Origin: Pseudomonas viridiflava | Lineage (GTDB): Bacteria; Pseudomonadota; Gammaproteobacteria; Pseudomonadales; Pseudomonadaceae | Length of the DNA: 64,000 nucleotides | Direction: 5' to 3' | Assembly: GCF_900583165.1 (NCBI RefSeq) | Contig: NZ_UTKY01000001.1 | Span: forward strand, 124,001 to 188,000 | Made by a program: the position numbers and the translations under genes | Notes under the pieces: generated by a model | Seen by the model: only the letters and a program-made list of their open reading frames with translations | Databases searched by the model: none | What the model was told of the DNA's origin: nothing | Shown: positions 25,754 through 34,005 of the stretch, piece after piece | How positions within the stretch are numbered: position 1 is the stretch's first letter | How the letters are laid out: every line of letters begins with the position of its first letter

Positions 25754-27087
25754 CGCAAGAAGTGCAGGGGCAAACCCTGGCAGCTGTCGACCACCTGGCC
25801 GTTGTGCCAGGCCAGGTGGCCGGACACCAGCGTGGTGCTGATGCTGTGGCGAAAGCTGCGTTCGGCAAACGGCGTCCAGCCGCAGCGGCCCAGGATCGGT
25901 TGGCTGCTCACCGGCATGCCCTCGGGCTCGGGCTGGATCAAGACAAGATCTGCCCAATAGCCTTCGCGTAAATAGCCGCGATCTGGAATGGCAAACAGGT
26001 CGGCCACCCGATGGCTGGTCTTGGCCACCAACGTCTCCAGGGGCAAGTGCCCATCCGCCACCAACTCCAATAACGCCGGCAGCGCATGCTGCACCAGGGG
26101 CAAACCCGACGGCGCCTCTCGATACCCCAACTGTTTTTGCGCCCAGGTATGCGGCGCATGGTCACTGCCAATCACATCCAGACGATCACTGAGCAAGGCT
26201 TGGCGCAGCGCATCGCGGTCGGCGCGGGACTTGATCGCTGGGTTGCATTTGATCTGGTGGCCGAGGCGGTGATAGTCGCGGTCATCGAATAACAGGTGGT
26301 GCAGGCAGACCTCGGCGGTGATGCGTTTTTGCGCCAGGGGTTTGTCTTCGAACAAGGCCAGTTCGCGGGCGCTGGTCAGGTGCAGCACATGCAGGCGCGT
26401 GCCGTGGCGCTTGGCCAATTCCACCGCGAATGAGGACGACCGATAACACGCCTCGGCATCGCGGATCAGCGGGTGAGCGACAGCGGGGATATGCTCGCCA
26501 AAGCGTTCGCGCAAGCGCTGCTCATTGGCCAGGATGCTCGGCGTGTGTTCGCAATGCGCCAGCAGAATGGTCGGCACTTCGGCAAACAGGCGCTCCAGGA
26601 TGCGCGGGTCATCCACCAGCATATTGCCGGTGGAGGCGCCCATAAACACCTTAACCCCGGCCACTTGGCTCGGGTCCAGGGCGGCGACGGTGTCGAGGTT
26701 GTCGTTACTCACGCCGAAATGAAAGCCGTAGTTGGCTACCGAATGCAGGGCGGCGCGACGCTTTTTGTCGGCCAGGGCTTCCAGGTTCAGGGTGGCCGGG
26801 TTGGTGTTGGGCATGTCCATGAAACTGGTGATGCCGCCGGCCACCGCTGCGCGGGATTCGCTGTAGAAGCTGCCTTTGTCGGGTGCGCCGGGTTCGCGAA
26901 AGTGCACCTGGTCATCGATCATGCCCGGCAGTAACCACTGGCCTCGGGCATCGATTTCCATCGTTGCGCTGCAGCTTTCAATGCTGGTGGCGATCTTCTC
27001 GATGCGGCCGTTGGATACCAGCACATCGGCGTCGAATGCCTGGCCTTCGTTCACCAGGCGGGCATTGCGGATCAGCAGGCGGCTCAT
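25750..27087 (-). CDS. pyrC: Dihydroorotase, Zur-locus paralogue (PyrC/PyrQ type)
   Basis: 445 residues of the amidohydrolase superfamily, class I dihydroorotase type; the reaction interconverts carbamoyl-aspartate and dihydroorotate in pyrimidine synthesis. Family marks are GMIDDQVHFREPG, SFMDMPNT, VFMGASTGNM, HCEH, LHVLHLTS, and GSDHAPHT with the catalytic aspartate. The first metal motif reads QVH where most dihydroorotases have HVH, so one histidine ligand is replaced by glutamine. Last gene of the minus-strand operon headed by folE2, three bases after the carbonic anhydrase gene. The equivalent gene in PAO1 (pyrQ, as I recall) is a second, zinc-stress copy. It would keep pyrimidine synthesis going when zinc is short. 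Confidence 0.9.
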   Translation of the reverse strand: MSRLLIRNARLVNEGQAFDADVLVSNGRIEKIATSIESCSATMEIDARGQWLLPGMIDDQVHFREPGAPDKGSFYSESRAAVAGGITSFMDMPNTNPATLNLEALADKKRRAALHSVANYGFHFGVSNDNLDTVAALDPSQVAGVKVFMGASTGNMLVDDPRILERLFAEVPTILLAHCEHTPSILANEQRLRERFGEHIPAVAHPLIRDAEACYRSSSFAVELAKRHGTRLHVLHLTSARELALFEDKPLAQKRITAEVCLHHLLFDDRDYHRLGHQIKCNPAIKSRADRDALRQALLSDRLDVIGSDHAPHTWAQKQLGYREAPSGLPLVQHALPALLELVADGHLPLETLVAKTSHRVADLFAIPDRGYLREGYWADLVLIQPEPEGMPVSSQPILGRCGWTPFAERSFRHSISTTLVSGHLAWHNGQVVDSCQGLPLHFLR

Positions 27088-27090
27088 GGT

Positions 27091-27651
27091 TCAGAACTCG
27101 TTTTGCAGGGCTTTGTAACCGCGTACCAGGTCGACGTTAGTGCGTGCCACGTCTTCAGAAAACTCCGAAGCACTGACACTCACCGGCGGGAACTGGGACA
27201 GGTCGGTGTTGGGCCCGATGCGGGTGGTGGAGGGCACGTAGAACGCATCCGGCAAGTCGCGGCCGTCGACCACCGAGTTGTGGCGCACCACGCAGCCATC
27301 GCCGACGGCGCAGTTGAACAACACGCTGTTGAAACCGATGAACACGCGGTCGCCCACGGTGCAGGGGCCGTGGACGATGGACCGGTGGGCGATGGACGTG
27401 AATTCGCCGATCGTCACCGCGGCGCCGGATTTGGAGTGGATGACCACGCCGTCCTGGATGTTGGAGTTGGCGCCGATGGTGATCGGGCACATGGCGCCGC
27501 TGGCGTCGACTTCGTCGGCGCGGATTACGGCGTAGGGGCCGACGAAGACGTTCTCGCCGATGATGACTTTGCCGCAGATAATTGCGGTCTTGTCGACGTA
27601 GGCCGATTCGGCAATCACCGGCAGATCGCCGGACGGGTTCTTACGGATCAT
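27091..27651 (-). CDS. Gamma-class carbonic anhydrase family protein
   Basis: 186 residues forming a left-handed beta-helix built from hexapeptide repeats (IIGENVFVGPYAVIRAD, TIGANSNIQDGVVIHS, TVGDRVFIGFNSVLFNC). The three metal histidines are present, one in VVIHS and two in AHRSIVHG spaced by four residues, so the site could be active. Gamma enzymes work with iron or cobalt as well as zinc, which fits a backup role under zinc starvation. The ATG at 27651 overlaps the stop of the upstream solute-binding gene (ATGA), so I prefer it to an ATG seven codons earlier. Confidence 0.9.
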   Translation of the reverse strand: MIRKNPSGDLPVIAESAYVDKTAIICGKVIIGENVFVGPYAVIRADEVDASGAMCPITIGANSNIQDGVVIHSKSGAAVTIGEFTSIAHRSIVHGPCTVGDRVFIGFNSVLFNCAVGDGCVVRHNSVVDGRDLPDAFYVPSTTRIGPNTDLSQFPPVSVSASEFSEDVARTNVDLVRGYKALQNEF

Positions 27652-28526
27652 GGCTTGCCCAACGCGGCGCACAGGGTGTTGAGGTTGTATTCGAACAGCC
27701 CGGTAAAGGTGCTGGCCGGGCCTTCGGTGGCGAGGGCGTCGGAGTACAGCGTGCCGCCGATTTGTGCGCCGCTTTCATCCGCGATCTGCTTGAGCAGGCG
27801 CGAATCCTTGATGTTTTCCATGAACACGGCCTTGACCTTGTCTTTGCGGATTTGGGTGATCAGCGCAGCCACTTCGGCGGCGGACGGCTCGCGTTCGGTG
27901 GACAGGCCCTGCGGTGCGAGGAACTCGATGCCATACGCTTGGCCCAGGTAACCGAAGGCGTCGTGGGACGTGACGATGCGGCGGTTGCCCGGCGGCAGCG
28001 CAGCAAACTTGGTTTTAGCTTCGGCCAGCAGGCGGTAGATCTCCTTCAGGTAGGTCTGGCTGTTGCGCTGGTAATCAGCCTTGTTGGCCGGGTCGGCTGC
28101 GATCAGTGCCTTGGTGATGTTGTTCACATAGATTTCGGCGTTGGCCAGGTTATGCCAGGCGTGTGGGTCGGGGATGGTTTCTCCATCTTCGTCCATGGTG
28201 TGGGAGATCACGCCTTTGCTGGCTGTGACCACGGTGGCGTTGGTTTCGGTGCTGGTCACCAGCCGGTCTAGCCAGGGTTCGAAGCCCAGGCCGTTTTTGA
28301 TGATCACGCGGGCCTTGAGCAGCGCCTTAGCATCGTCCGGGGTGGGTTCGTAGGTGTGGGCGTCGGCATCAGGGCCGACCATGTTGCTGATTTGAATATG
28401 ATCACCACCGATCTGGTGGGTGATGTCATCGAGAATACTGAAACTGGTGACCACCTGGAGTTTGTCGGCAGCCTGGGCCATCGACAGTGGCAGCAGAATA
28501 CTGAACAGCACGAGTAAAGCGCGCAT
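27648..28526 (-). CDS. znuA: Metal (probably zinc) ABC transporter, periplasmic binding protein
   Basis: About 292 residues of the cluster A-I metal-binding protein family (ZnuA/PsaA). A signal peptide (MRALLVLFSILLPLSMAQA) precedes VTSFSILDDITHQIGGD. Metal ligands are likely in DAHTYEPTPDD, DPHAWHN, SHDAFGYLG and the C-terminal TLYSDAL. The ZnuA-type histidine-rich loop is missing, replaced by a short acidic MDEDGETIPDPH segment. A GAGGTG sequence lies upstream of the chosen ATG; an ATG at 28541 overlapping the permease stop is an alternative. The symbol is by family: this is a second zinc-type system located in the Zur operon. Manganese cannot be excluded from sequence alone. Confidence 0.88.
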   Translation of the reverse strand: MRALLVLFSILLPLSMAQAADKLQVVTSFSILDDITHQIGGDHIQISNMVGPDADAHTYEPTPDDAKALLKARVIIKNGLGFEPWLDRLVTSTETNATVVTASKGVISHTMDEDGETIPDPHAWHNLANAEIYVNNITKALIAADPANKADYQRNSQTYLKEIYRLLAEAKTKFAALPPGNRRIVTSHDAFGYLGQAYGIEFLAPQGLSTEREPSAAEVAALITQIRKDKVKAVFMENIKDSRLLKQIADESGAQIGGTLYSDALATEGPASTFTGLFEYNLNTLCAALGKP

Positions 28527-28537
28527 CGGGAAACACC

Positions 28538-29404
28538 TCATTGGGACGTAAGAGAGGGCGGTCGGCGCAGCAAGCCATGCACCGGGCCGAAAACCACAGA
28601 GAGCAAATAGCCGGCGCCCGCCACCAGCACGATCGCCGGGCCGCTGGGCAACGAGTAGTAGAACGACAGCAACAACCCCAACCAAACCGACAGGCAGCCC
28701 AGCACCGCCGAGACCGCGATCAGCACTGGCAGGCGTCGGCTCCAGAAACGTGAAGCAATGGCCGGCAACATCATCAGGCCCACCACCATCAGCGCGCCGA
28801 TGGCCTGGAAGCCGATCACCAGGTTCAGCACCACCAGGGTCAGGAACATGCCGTGGGCCAATGGGCCGAGACGGCTGACGGTTTGCAGGAACAGCGGGTC
28901 GAGGGTGTCCAGCAGCAGCGGTTTGTAGATCACCGCCATGGCGATCAGGCTGAACCCCGTGACCCAGAGCATGCCGGTGAGTGTGGGTTGGTCCACCGCC
29001 AGGGCAGAACCGAACAGCAGATGCAGCAGGTCGAGGCGTTTGCCGGCGAGGCCGAGGATCAGCACGCCGGCCGCGAGGGAGATGGGGTAGATGGCGGCGA
29101 GGCTGGCGTCTTCCCGCAAGCCGGTGCGACGGGTGATCCACACGGACAGGCCAGCCATGCCCAGCCCGGCACCGAGGCCGCCAAGGGTCAGGGCAGGCAG
29201 ACTGAGGCCGGCGAACCAAAAGCCGAGGGCAGCGCCAGGCAGGATGCCGTGGGCGACGGCGTCACCGATCAGGCTCATGCGCCGCAGAATCAGAAACACG
29301 CCGAGCGGTGCGGTGCTGCAGGCGAGCACCAGCCCGCCGATCAGTGCGCGGCGCATGAAGACAAAGTCAACGAAAGGCATCCACAGGTGGGCGGCGAAAT
29401 GCAT
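28538..29404 (-). CDS. znuB: Metal ABC transporter permease (ZnuB type)
   Basis: 288 residues with eight or nine predicted membrane helices, ABC-3 family. The segments LILRRMSLIGDAVAHGILPGAALGF and VIGFQAIGALMVVGLMMLPA are typical of zinc and manganese permeases. The C-terminus is short and cytoplasmic. Both ends overlap neighbours by four bases (ATGA with the ATPase gene at 29404), so the transporter subunits are translationally coupled. It forms a homodimer channel for metal delivered by the binding protein. Confidence 0.9.
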   Translation of the reverse strand: MHFAAHLWMPFVDFVFMRRALIGGLVLACSTAPLGVFLILRRMSLIGDAVAHGILPGAALGFWFAGLSLPALTLGGLGAGLGMAGLSVWITRRTGLREDASLAAIYPISLAAGVLILGLAGKRLDLLHLLFGSALAVDQPTLTGMLWVTGFSLIAMAVIYKPLLLDTLDPLFLQTVSRLGPLAHGMFLTLVVLNLVIGFQAIGALMVVGLMMLPAIASRFWSRRLPVLIAVSAVLGCLSVWLGLLLSFYYSLPSGPAIVLVAGAGYLLSVVFGPVHGLLRRPPSLTSQ

Positions 29405-30072
29405 CAGGCCACCTGCATGTGTGGCTGTGGGCGGATCAGCGCTTTGCTGTCGCCGAATACGCAGCCAGTGCGTTTAATCTGCATCACTTGCTGGGTGTGA
29501 TGACGAACCGAGGCCAGGTCATGGCATACGATGACGACCGTGCGACCTTCATCTTGCCAGGCGTGCACGTGTTTCCAGCACAGCGCCTGGCCTTCTTCGT
29601 CGAGGGCGGCGTGGGGTTCGTCGAGCAGCAGCACCGGCGCTTGCGCCAGGCTCATGCGGGCGAGCAGGGCGCGTTGCAGTTCGCCGCCAGACAAAGCCAT
29701 CAGCGGGCGATGCTCCAGGCCGCTGAGGCACCAATCTTCCAACACGGCTTCAAGGCGTTGGCTGCGTTGTTGTGGCGTGAGTTGGGTGCCCCAGAAACCG
29801 GCGGCCACGAGCTCTTGCAGGCTGATGGGGAACTGGCGGTCCAGGTGCTGTTGCTGGGGCAGAAATGACAGGCCGCCACGGCGTGGAACATCCACCGTCA
29901 CTTTACCCGCCAACGGCTTTTGCAGGCCGGCGATGACTTTAAGCAGGCTGCTTTTGCCGGTGCCGTTGGCGCCGATGATGCCGGTGAGGCTGCCCTTTTC
30001 CAGGGTGAAGTCTAGGGCCGGCGTCAGCGGCTGGCCGGGTGCGCCCCAACGTAGAGCGGTGCAGGTGATCAT
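29404..30072 (-). CDS. znuC: Metal ABC transporter ATP-binding protein (ZnuC type)
   Basis: 222 residues with the Walker A motif GANGTGKSSLLK (about 34-45), Q-loop SFLPQQQHLDRQFP, ABC signature LSGGELQR and Walker B VLLLDEP followed by the H-loop (VIVCHD). It powers the zinc-type permease encoded next. The ATG overlaps the folE2 stop by four bases. At the C-terminus a short segment with one cysteine and several basic residues (KRTGCVFGD) extends beyond the core fold. Confidence 0.92.
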   Translation of the reverse strand: MITCTALRWGAPGQPLTPALDFTLEKGSLTGIIGANGTGKSSLLKVIAGLQKPLAGKVTVDVPRRGGLSFLPQQQHLDRQFPISLQELVAAGFWGTQLTPQQRSQRLEAVLEDWCLSGLEHRPLMALSGGELQRALLARMSLAQAPVLLLDEPHAALDEEGQALCWKHVHAWQDEGRTVVIVCHDLASVRHHTQQVMQIKRTGCVFGDSKALIRPQPHMQVA

Positions 30073-30959
30073 GCAGGGTTTCTCGTCCAGCGGCTTTCAG
30101 CCACGGCATCGTGCGCGTGCAGGCTTTCGGCGTGGATCACTTTCAGGTGGAAGGCTTTGACGGCATCCGAGCGTTTCAAGGCGAGGTTCAGGCGGCGGGC
30201 GGCGTCTTCGCAGAACATCAAGTTCTGCCCGTTGGCCAAGGCGAAGGCTTGTTCGTCGGCACGTTTCACGGCGGTTTGTACGGCGGTGCCGAGGGCGGCT
30301 TCGGCGGTATTGATCAGGTCGTTCAGGGGCAGGTCAGCGCCTTGCAATTCGATCTTGAGCTGCGCCGTGCTGCGCTGGCTGTGGGGCGTGGCGACGATAC
30401 CTTTGGCGCTGCCGAGCCAGGTCAGCACGTGTTCATGCTGCAACGGTGTGTTAGCGAAATCCTGGAGAAATTGCTGCTGAATCAACTGCCTGGCGAGCGC
30501 AGCTGAACAAGGACAGGTTGAGGAATAAGTAACGTCAATTTTTAGTTCCACGTGGAACATCTGGTTTTCAAGACGCGCCTCGATGCTTACCGGGTAGCTT
30601 TTCCAGCCAGCTAAAGGGCTGACCAATGCCGGGCGTTTGAGCAGCAAATTGGTGTGGATTCGCAGGTAAGCGTTCTTAGATAAACCTTCATGTGTGTCGA
30701 GGAAACGCTGCAGTACATTACGCAGAAGTGCAGGCGTAAGGGGTTGTTGCTCCAGCATTTCCAGCGCCAGGTACAGACGCGACATATGAATGCCACGGGC
30801 TTCGCCATCGTCCAGGCTTACGCCGGCATCGGCGCTGGCGGTGAGCTGTTGGCCGTCAATAAGGATGGGCAGGGCAATGCCGCACATGCCTACCCAGTTG
30901 AGTGGCATGGCTAGGCGTGAAGCCTGCGCGGCGATATCCGGCAGAGTCAGCGCGTTCAT
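30069..30959 (-). CDS. folE2: GTP cyclohydrolase IB (FolE2), zinc-independent
   Basis: About 296 residues of the COG1469 family, which makes dihydroneopterin triphosphate from GTP for folate using manganese or iron in place of zinc. The catalytic cysteine lies in YSSTCPCSAAL. The N-terminal LPDIAAQ and WVGMCGIALP segments match family starts. It replaces the zinc enzyme FolE when zinc is scarce. First gene of the operon, with a perfect Zur box 32 bases upstream of its start. The ATG at 30959 is preferred to one at 30971 because a GGA ribosome site is placed suitably. Confidence 0.93.
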   Translation of the reverse strand: MNALTLPDIAAQASRLAMPLNWVGMCGIALPILIDGQQLTASADAGVSLDDGEARGIHMSRLYLALEMLEQQPLTPALLRNVLQRFLDTHEGLSKNAYLRIHTNLLLKRPALVSPLAGWKSYPVSIEARLENQMFHVELKIDVTYSSTCPCSAALARQLIQQQFLQDFANTPLQHEHVLTWLGSAKGIVATPHSQRSTAQLKIELQGADLPLNDLINTAEAALGTAVQTAVKRADEQAFALANGQNLMFCEDAARRLNLALKRSDAVKAFHLKVIHAESLHAHDAVAESRWTRNPA

Positions 30960-30990
30960 AAGCAGGTCCATCGTTGGTAATAATTAGACA

Positions 30991-31005
30991 TGTTATAGTA
31001 TAACA
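30991..31005. promoter_or_regulatory. Zur box in the folE2 / amidase divergent promoter
   Basis: TGTTATAGTATAACA is a perfect seven-base inverted repeat around a central base, fitting the gammaproteobacterial Zur consensus GTTATnnnATAAC. It is the reverse complement of the site at 32735. The position between folE2 (minus strand) and the amidase (plus strand) allows one zinc-loaded Zur dimer to repress both directions. Confidence 0.88.
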
Positions 31006-31087
31006 ATAAGGTCGACGATGAATATTCTGCTCCAGCCATTTTTCAGCCATGTCGAGTAGGGATGCTCCTCCATTCGCGGTAGTTGTC

Positions 31088-32290
31088 ATGCACAGACGTC
31101 AGCTCCTTAACCTGCTGCTCGCCAGCCCTTTGTTCACGCTGCCGTTTGCGGCAAATGCCACGCAGGTCAGTAATGCGCGCCTGTGGCGCTCGGACGACAA
31201 GCTGCGGCTGGTGTTCGACCTCAGTGGCCCGGTGCAGTACAAGACCTTTTCCCTCACTGCACCGGAGCGCCTGATCATTGATTTGAGCGGGGCGGGGCTC
31301 AGCGGTGATTTCTCCCAATTGGCGTTGAAGAACAGCGGCATCACTGCGATTCGCTCGGGGCATTTTGGCAAGAGCGACACCCGCATCGTGCTGGACCTGG
31401 CGGCGCCGATGCAGCTCAACAGCTTTTTGCTGCCGCCTCAGGGTGGGCAGGGTCATCGCTTGGTGCTGGACCTGACCAGCGCCACCCAGGCCCCCCGTCA
31501 AATCGCGGCTGAGACTAGGTCGCCGGTGGATAAAACCCATCCCAAGCGCGACATCATCGTGGTGGTCGACCCCGGCCACGGCGGCAAAGACCCTGGCGCT
31601 ATCGGTGCCAAGGGCCAGCGCGAAAAAGACGTGGTGCTGTCCATCGCCCAGCTATTGGCCAAGCGTTTGAAGCGCGAAAAGGGTTTTGACGTGAAGCTGG
31701 TGCGCAACGACGACTTCTTTGTGCCGCTGCGCAAGCGCGTAGACATCGCCCGTCAGCACAAGGCCGATATGTTTATCTCGGTGCATGCCGATGCCGCGCC
31801 ACGGCTGACGGCGTCGGGGGCCTCGGTGTATGCGTTGTCTGAAGGCGGTGCGACCTCCGCGACGGCACGCTTTATGGCCCAGCGCGAAAACGGCGCCGAC
31901 CTGCTGGGGGCCACCACGCTGCTTAATCTCAAGGATAAAGACCCGATGTTGGCGGGTGTGATTCTCGACATGTCGATGAACGCCACCATCGCCTCCAGCC
32001 TGCAATTGGGCAGTTCGATCCTGGGCAGCCTGGAAGGCATCACCAGCCTGCATCAGAAACGCGTGGAGCAGGCCGGGTTCGCGGTGCTCAAGTCACCGGA
32101 TGTTCCGTCGATCCTGGTGGAGACCGGGTTTATCTCCAACACCCGGGATGCCGCGCGCCTGGTCACGGCGCGTCATCAACAGGCGGTTGCGGATGGCTTG
32201 TTCGAAGGCCTAAAGAGGTATTTCGAGAAGAACCCACCGATGAACAGCTACATGGCTTGGGCTCAGGAGCAGAAAAACGCCCAGGTCTAG
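31088..32290 (+). CDS. N-acetylmuramoyl-L-alanine amidase (AmiC/AmiA type), zinc-stress copy
   Basis: About 400 residues. A signal peptide with twin arginines (MHRRQLLNLLLASPLFTLPFAANA) suggests Sec or Tat export. The AMIN domain (about 25-130: VSNARLWRSDDKLRLVFDLSG) directs it to the septum or outer envelope. Amidase_3 follows, with VVDPGHGGKDPGAIG (first zinc His and Glu region), SVHADAAP and ETGFISN. It cleaves the amide between muramic acid and the stem peptide. An ATG at 31049 is an alternative start, and neither has a strong ribosome site. The counterpart in PAO1 belongs to the Zur regulon. Why a zinc-dependent amidase is induced by zinc lack is unclear; a spare with higher affinity is a guess. 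Confidence 0.9.
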   Translation: MHRRQLLNLLLASPLFTLPFAANATQVSNARLWRSDDKLRLVFDLSGPVQYKTFSLTAPERLIIDLSGAGLSGDFSQLALKNSGITAIRSGHFGKSDTRIVLDLAAPMQLNSFLLPPQGGQGHRLVLDLTSATQAPRQIAAETRSPVDKTHPKRDIIVVVDPGHGGKDPGAIGAKGQREKDVVLSIAQLLAKRLKREKGFDVKLVRNDDFFVPLRKRVDIARQHKADMFISVHADAAPRLTASGASVYALSEGGATSATARFMAQRENGADLLGATTLLNLKDKDPMLAGVILDMSMNATIASSLQLGSSILGSLEGITSLHQKRVEQAGFAVLKSPDVPSILVETGFISNTRDAARLVTARHQQAVADGLFEGLKRYFEKNPPMNSYMAWAQEQKNAQV

Positions 32291-32655
32291 CAGCCCGAAA
32301 TCCTGCTGCACGTGAACTTGGCGCTGGCACCACCGGAACTGGAAAACCGGTTGATCGTGGTCCAGCCCACCCGCTGCGTGTAGCCGACCCACGCTTCACC
32401 GTCCGAGGCCAACCCGGTAAAGAACGTCAGTTGCCCGTAGCGGCTGTTGGTCTGTGCCCAGTAACGTTTGCCGATCACCTCAAAGCCGCGCAGATACGTG
32501 GTGTTGCCGTGTGTCGCCACGCTGTAGGCATTGCCCAACGGGTCTGCGCAGGCCAGCAATGTGGCGCTGCGTGTGCAATTCGCCATCAGGCTGGGAGCTT
32601 GGGCACAGACCGGTGCTGCTACGGCCAATAACAGGGCGCACACCAGGGACTTCAT
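32287..32655 (-). CDS. Small secreted protein of unknown function in the Zur locus
   Basis: About 122 residues with a signal peptide (MKSLVCALLLAVAAPVCAQA) and a compact mature part holding four cysteines, two in NCTRSATLLACAD and two in the C-terminal KFTCSRISGC. Aromatic residues are frequent (RYWAQTNSRYGQLTFF). I know no family name. The gene starts 80 bases from a perfect Zur box and points away from the ZigA-type GTPase, so it is probably zinc-repressed. It ends in a four-base overlap with the converging amidase. A periplasmic disulfide-bonded protein is likely; a zinc-binding role is conceivable because CxxC-like spacing is lacking but cysteines remain. Confidence 0.78.
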   Translation of the reverse strand: MKSLVCALLLAVAAPVCAQAPSLMANCTRSATLLACADPLGNAYSVATHGNTTYLRGFEVIGKRYWAQTNSRYGQLTFFTGLASDGEAWVGYTQRVGWTTINRFSSSGGASAKFTCSRISGC

Positions 32656-32734
32656 AGGTTTTCTCGGGGGTGGGAAGGTGCTCAAGCATTGCGCCCTTCG
32701 TCGTAGCGTTCAAGGGGGATTGGCTTATTTGTAC

Positions 32735-32749
32735 TGTTATACTATAACA
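32735..32749. promoter_or_regulatory. Zur box in the small-protein / ZigA divergent promoter
   Basis: TGTTATACTATAACA is a perfect dyad identical (as reverse complement) to the box at 30991. It lies 48 bases before the G3E GTPase ATG and 80 bases before the secreted-protein ATG, so one site can control both. Confidence 0.88.
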
Positions 32750-32796
32750 TAAAAATACAGCCTGGCCTGACTGGGCGATCTGATGAGTATGACCTG

Positions 32797-34005
32797 ATGC
32801 CCAATCGTCTCCCCGTTACTGTGTTGTCCGGCTTTCTCGGCGCCGGTAAAAGCACGCTGCTCAACTATGTCCTGCGCAACCGCGAAAACCTGCGGGTGGC
32901 GGTGATCGTCAACGACATGAGCGAAATCAACATTGATGGCAGCGAAGTCCAGCGCGACGTCACCCTCAACCGTTCCGAAGAAAAACTGGTGGAGATGAGC
33001 AACGGCTGTATCTGCTGCACCTTGCGTGAAGACCTGCTGTTGGAAGTGGGAAAACTCGCCAAGGAAGGTCGCTTCGATTACCTGCTGATCGAATCCACCG
33101 GCATCTCCGAGCCATTGCCCGTGGCCGAGACTTTTACCTTTCGCGATGAAAACGAGCAAAGCCTGGCCGACATTGCCCGCCTGGACACCATGGTCACCGT
33201 GGTCGACGGCATGAATTTCCTGCTCGACTACCAGGCCGCCGAAAGCCTGGCCTCACGGGGCGAAACCCTGGGCGAAGAAGATGAACGCTCGATCACCGAC
33301 CTGCTGATCGAGCAGATCGAGTTCGCCGATGTGATCCTGATCAGCAAGATCGACCTGATCAGCAGTCGCGAACGCGAAGAGCTGATGGCGATTCTTCAGC
33401 GCCTCAACGCCCAGGCCGAGATTATCCCGATGGTCATGGGCGAAGTGCCGTTGCACAAGATCCTCAACACCGGGCGCTTTGACTTTGAACGTGCCGCTCA
33501 GGCACCCGGCTGGTTGCAGGAGTTGCGCGGCGAGCATGTGCCGGAAACCGAAGAGTACGGCATCGCGTCCACCGCTTATCGTGCACGCCGCCCGTTCCAT
33601 CCCCAGCGTTTCTTCGACTTTATCGACCGCCCGTGGGTCAACGGCAAACTGCTGCGCTCCAAGGGCTTTTTCTGGCTGGCGAGCAAGCACCAGGACGCGG
33701 GGAGTTGGTCCCAGGCCGGTGGCTTGATGCGCCATGGTTTCGCCGGACGCTGGTGGCGCTTCGTCCCCAAAAGCCAGTGGCCGCAGGACGAAGAAAACGT
33801 CGCAGCGATCATGGGCAATTGGCAATTAAGCACCGGCGATTGCCGCCAGGAGCTGGTGTTTATCGGGCAAAACATCGACTTCGCCCAGATGCGCGCCGAG
33901 CTGGATGCGTGCTTGCTCAACGATGAAGAAATGGCCTTGGGCGTTGAAGGCTGGCGTCTGTTGGCCGATCCCTTTGGCCCCTGGTATGAGGAGGCAGCCG
34001 CCTGA
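32797..34005 (+). CDS. zigA: G3E-family zinc chaperone GTPase (ZigA/COG0523)
   Basis: 402 residues. P-loop [13 protein letters not shown] at about residues 9-21, switch and metal motif [11 protein letters not shown] (CxCC, the metal-binding signature), ESTGISEP, and SKIDL as the base-recognition motif in place of NKxD. The C-terminal CobW domain is present ([11 protein letters not shown]). COG0523 proteins of the ZigA/ZagA/ZNG1 kind use GTP to pass scarce zinc to client enzymes; candidate clients here are the amidase and dihydroorotase. The gene is preceded by a Zur box and overlaps the DUF1826 gene by one base (TGATG). Confidence 0.93.
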   Translation: MPNRLPVTVLSGFLGAGKSTLLNYVLRNRENLRVAVIVNDMSEINIDGSEVQRDVTLNRSEEKLVEMSNGCICCTLREDLLLEVGKLAKEGRFDYLLIESTGISEPLPVAETFTFRDENEQSLADIARLDTMVTVVDGMNFLLDYQAAESLASRGETLGEEDERSITDLLIEQIEFADVILISKIDLISSREREELMAILQRLNAQAEIIPMVMGEVPLHKILNTGRFDFERAAQAPGWLQELRGEHVPETEEYGIASTAYRARRPFHPQRFFDFIDRPWVNGKLLRSKGFFWLASKHQDAGSWSQAGGLMRHGFAGRWWRFVPKSQWPQDEENVAAIMGNWQLSTGDCRQELVFIGQNIDFAQMRAELDACLLNDEEMALGVEGWRLLADPFGPWYEEAAA

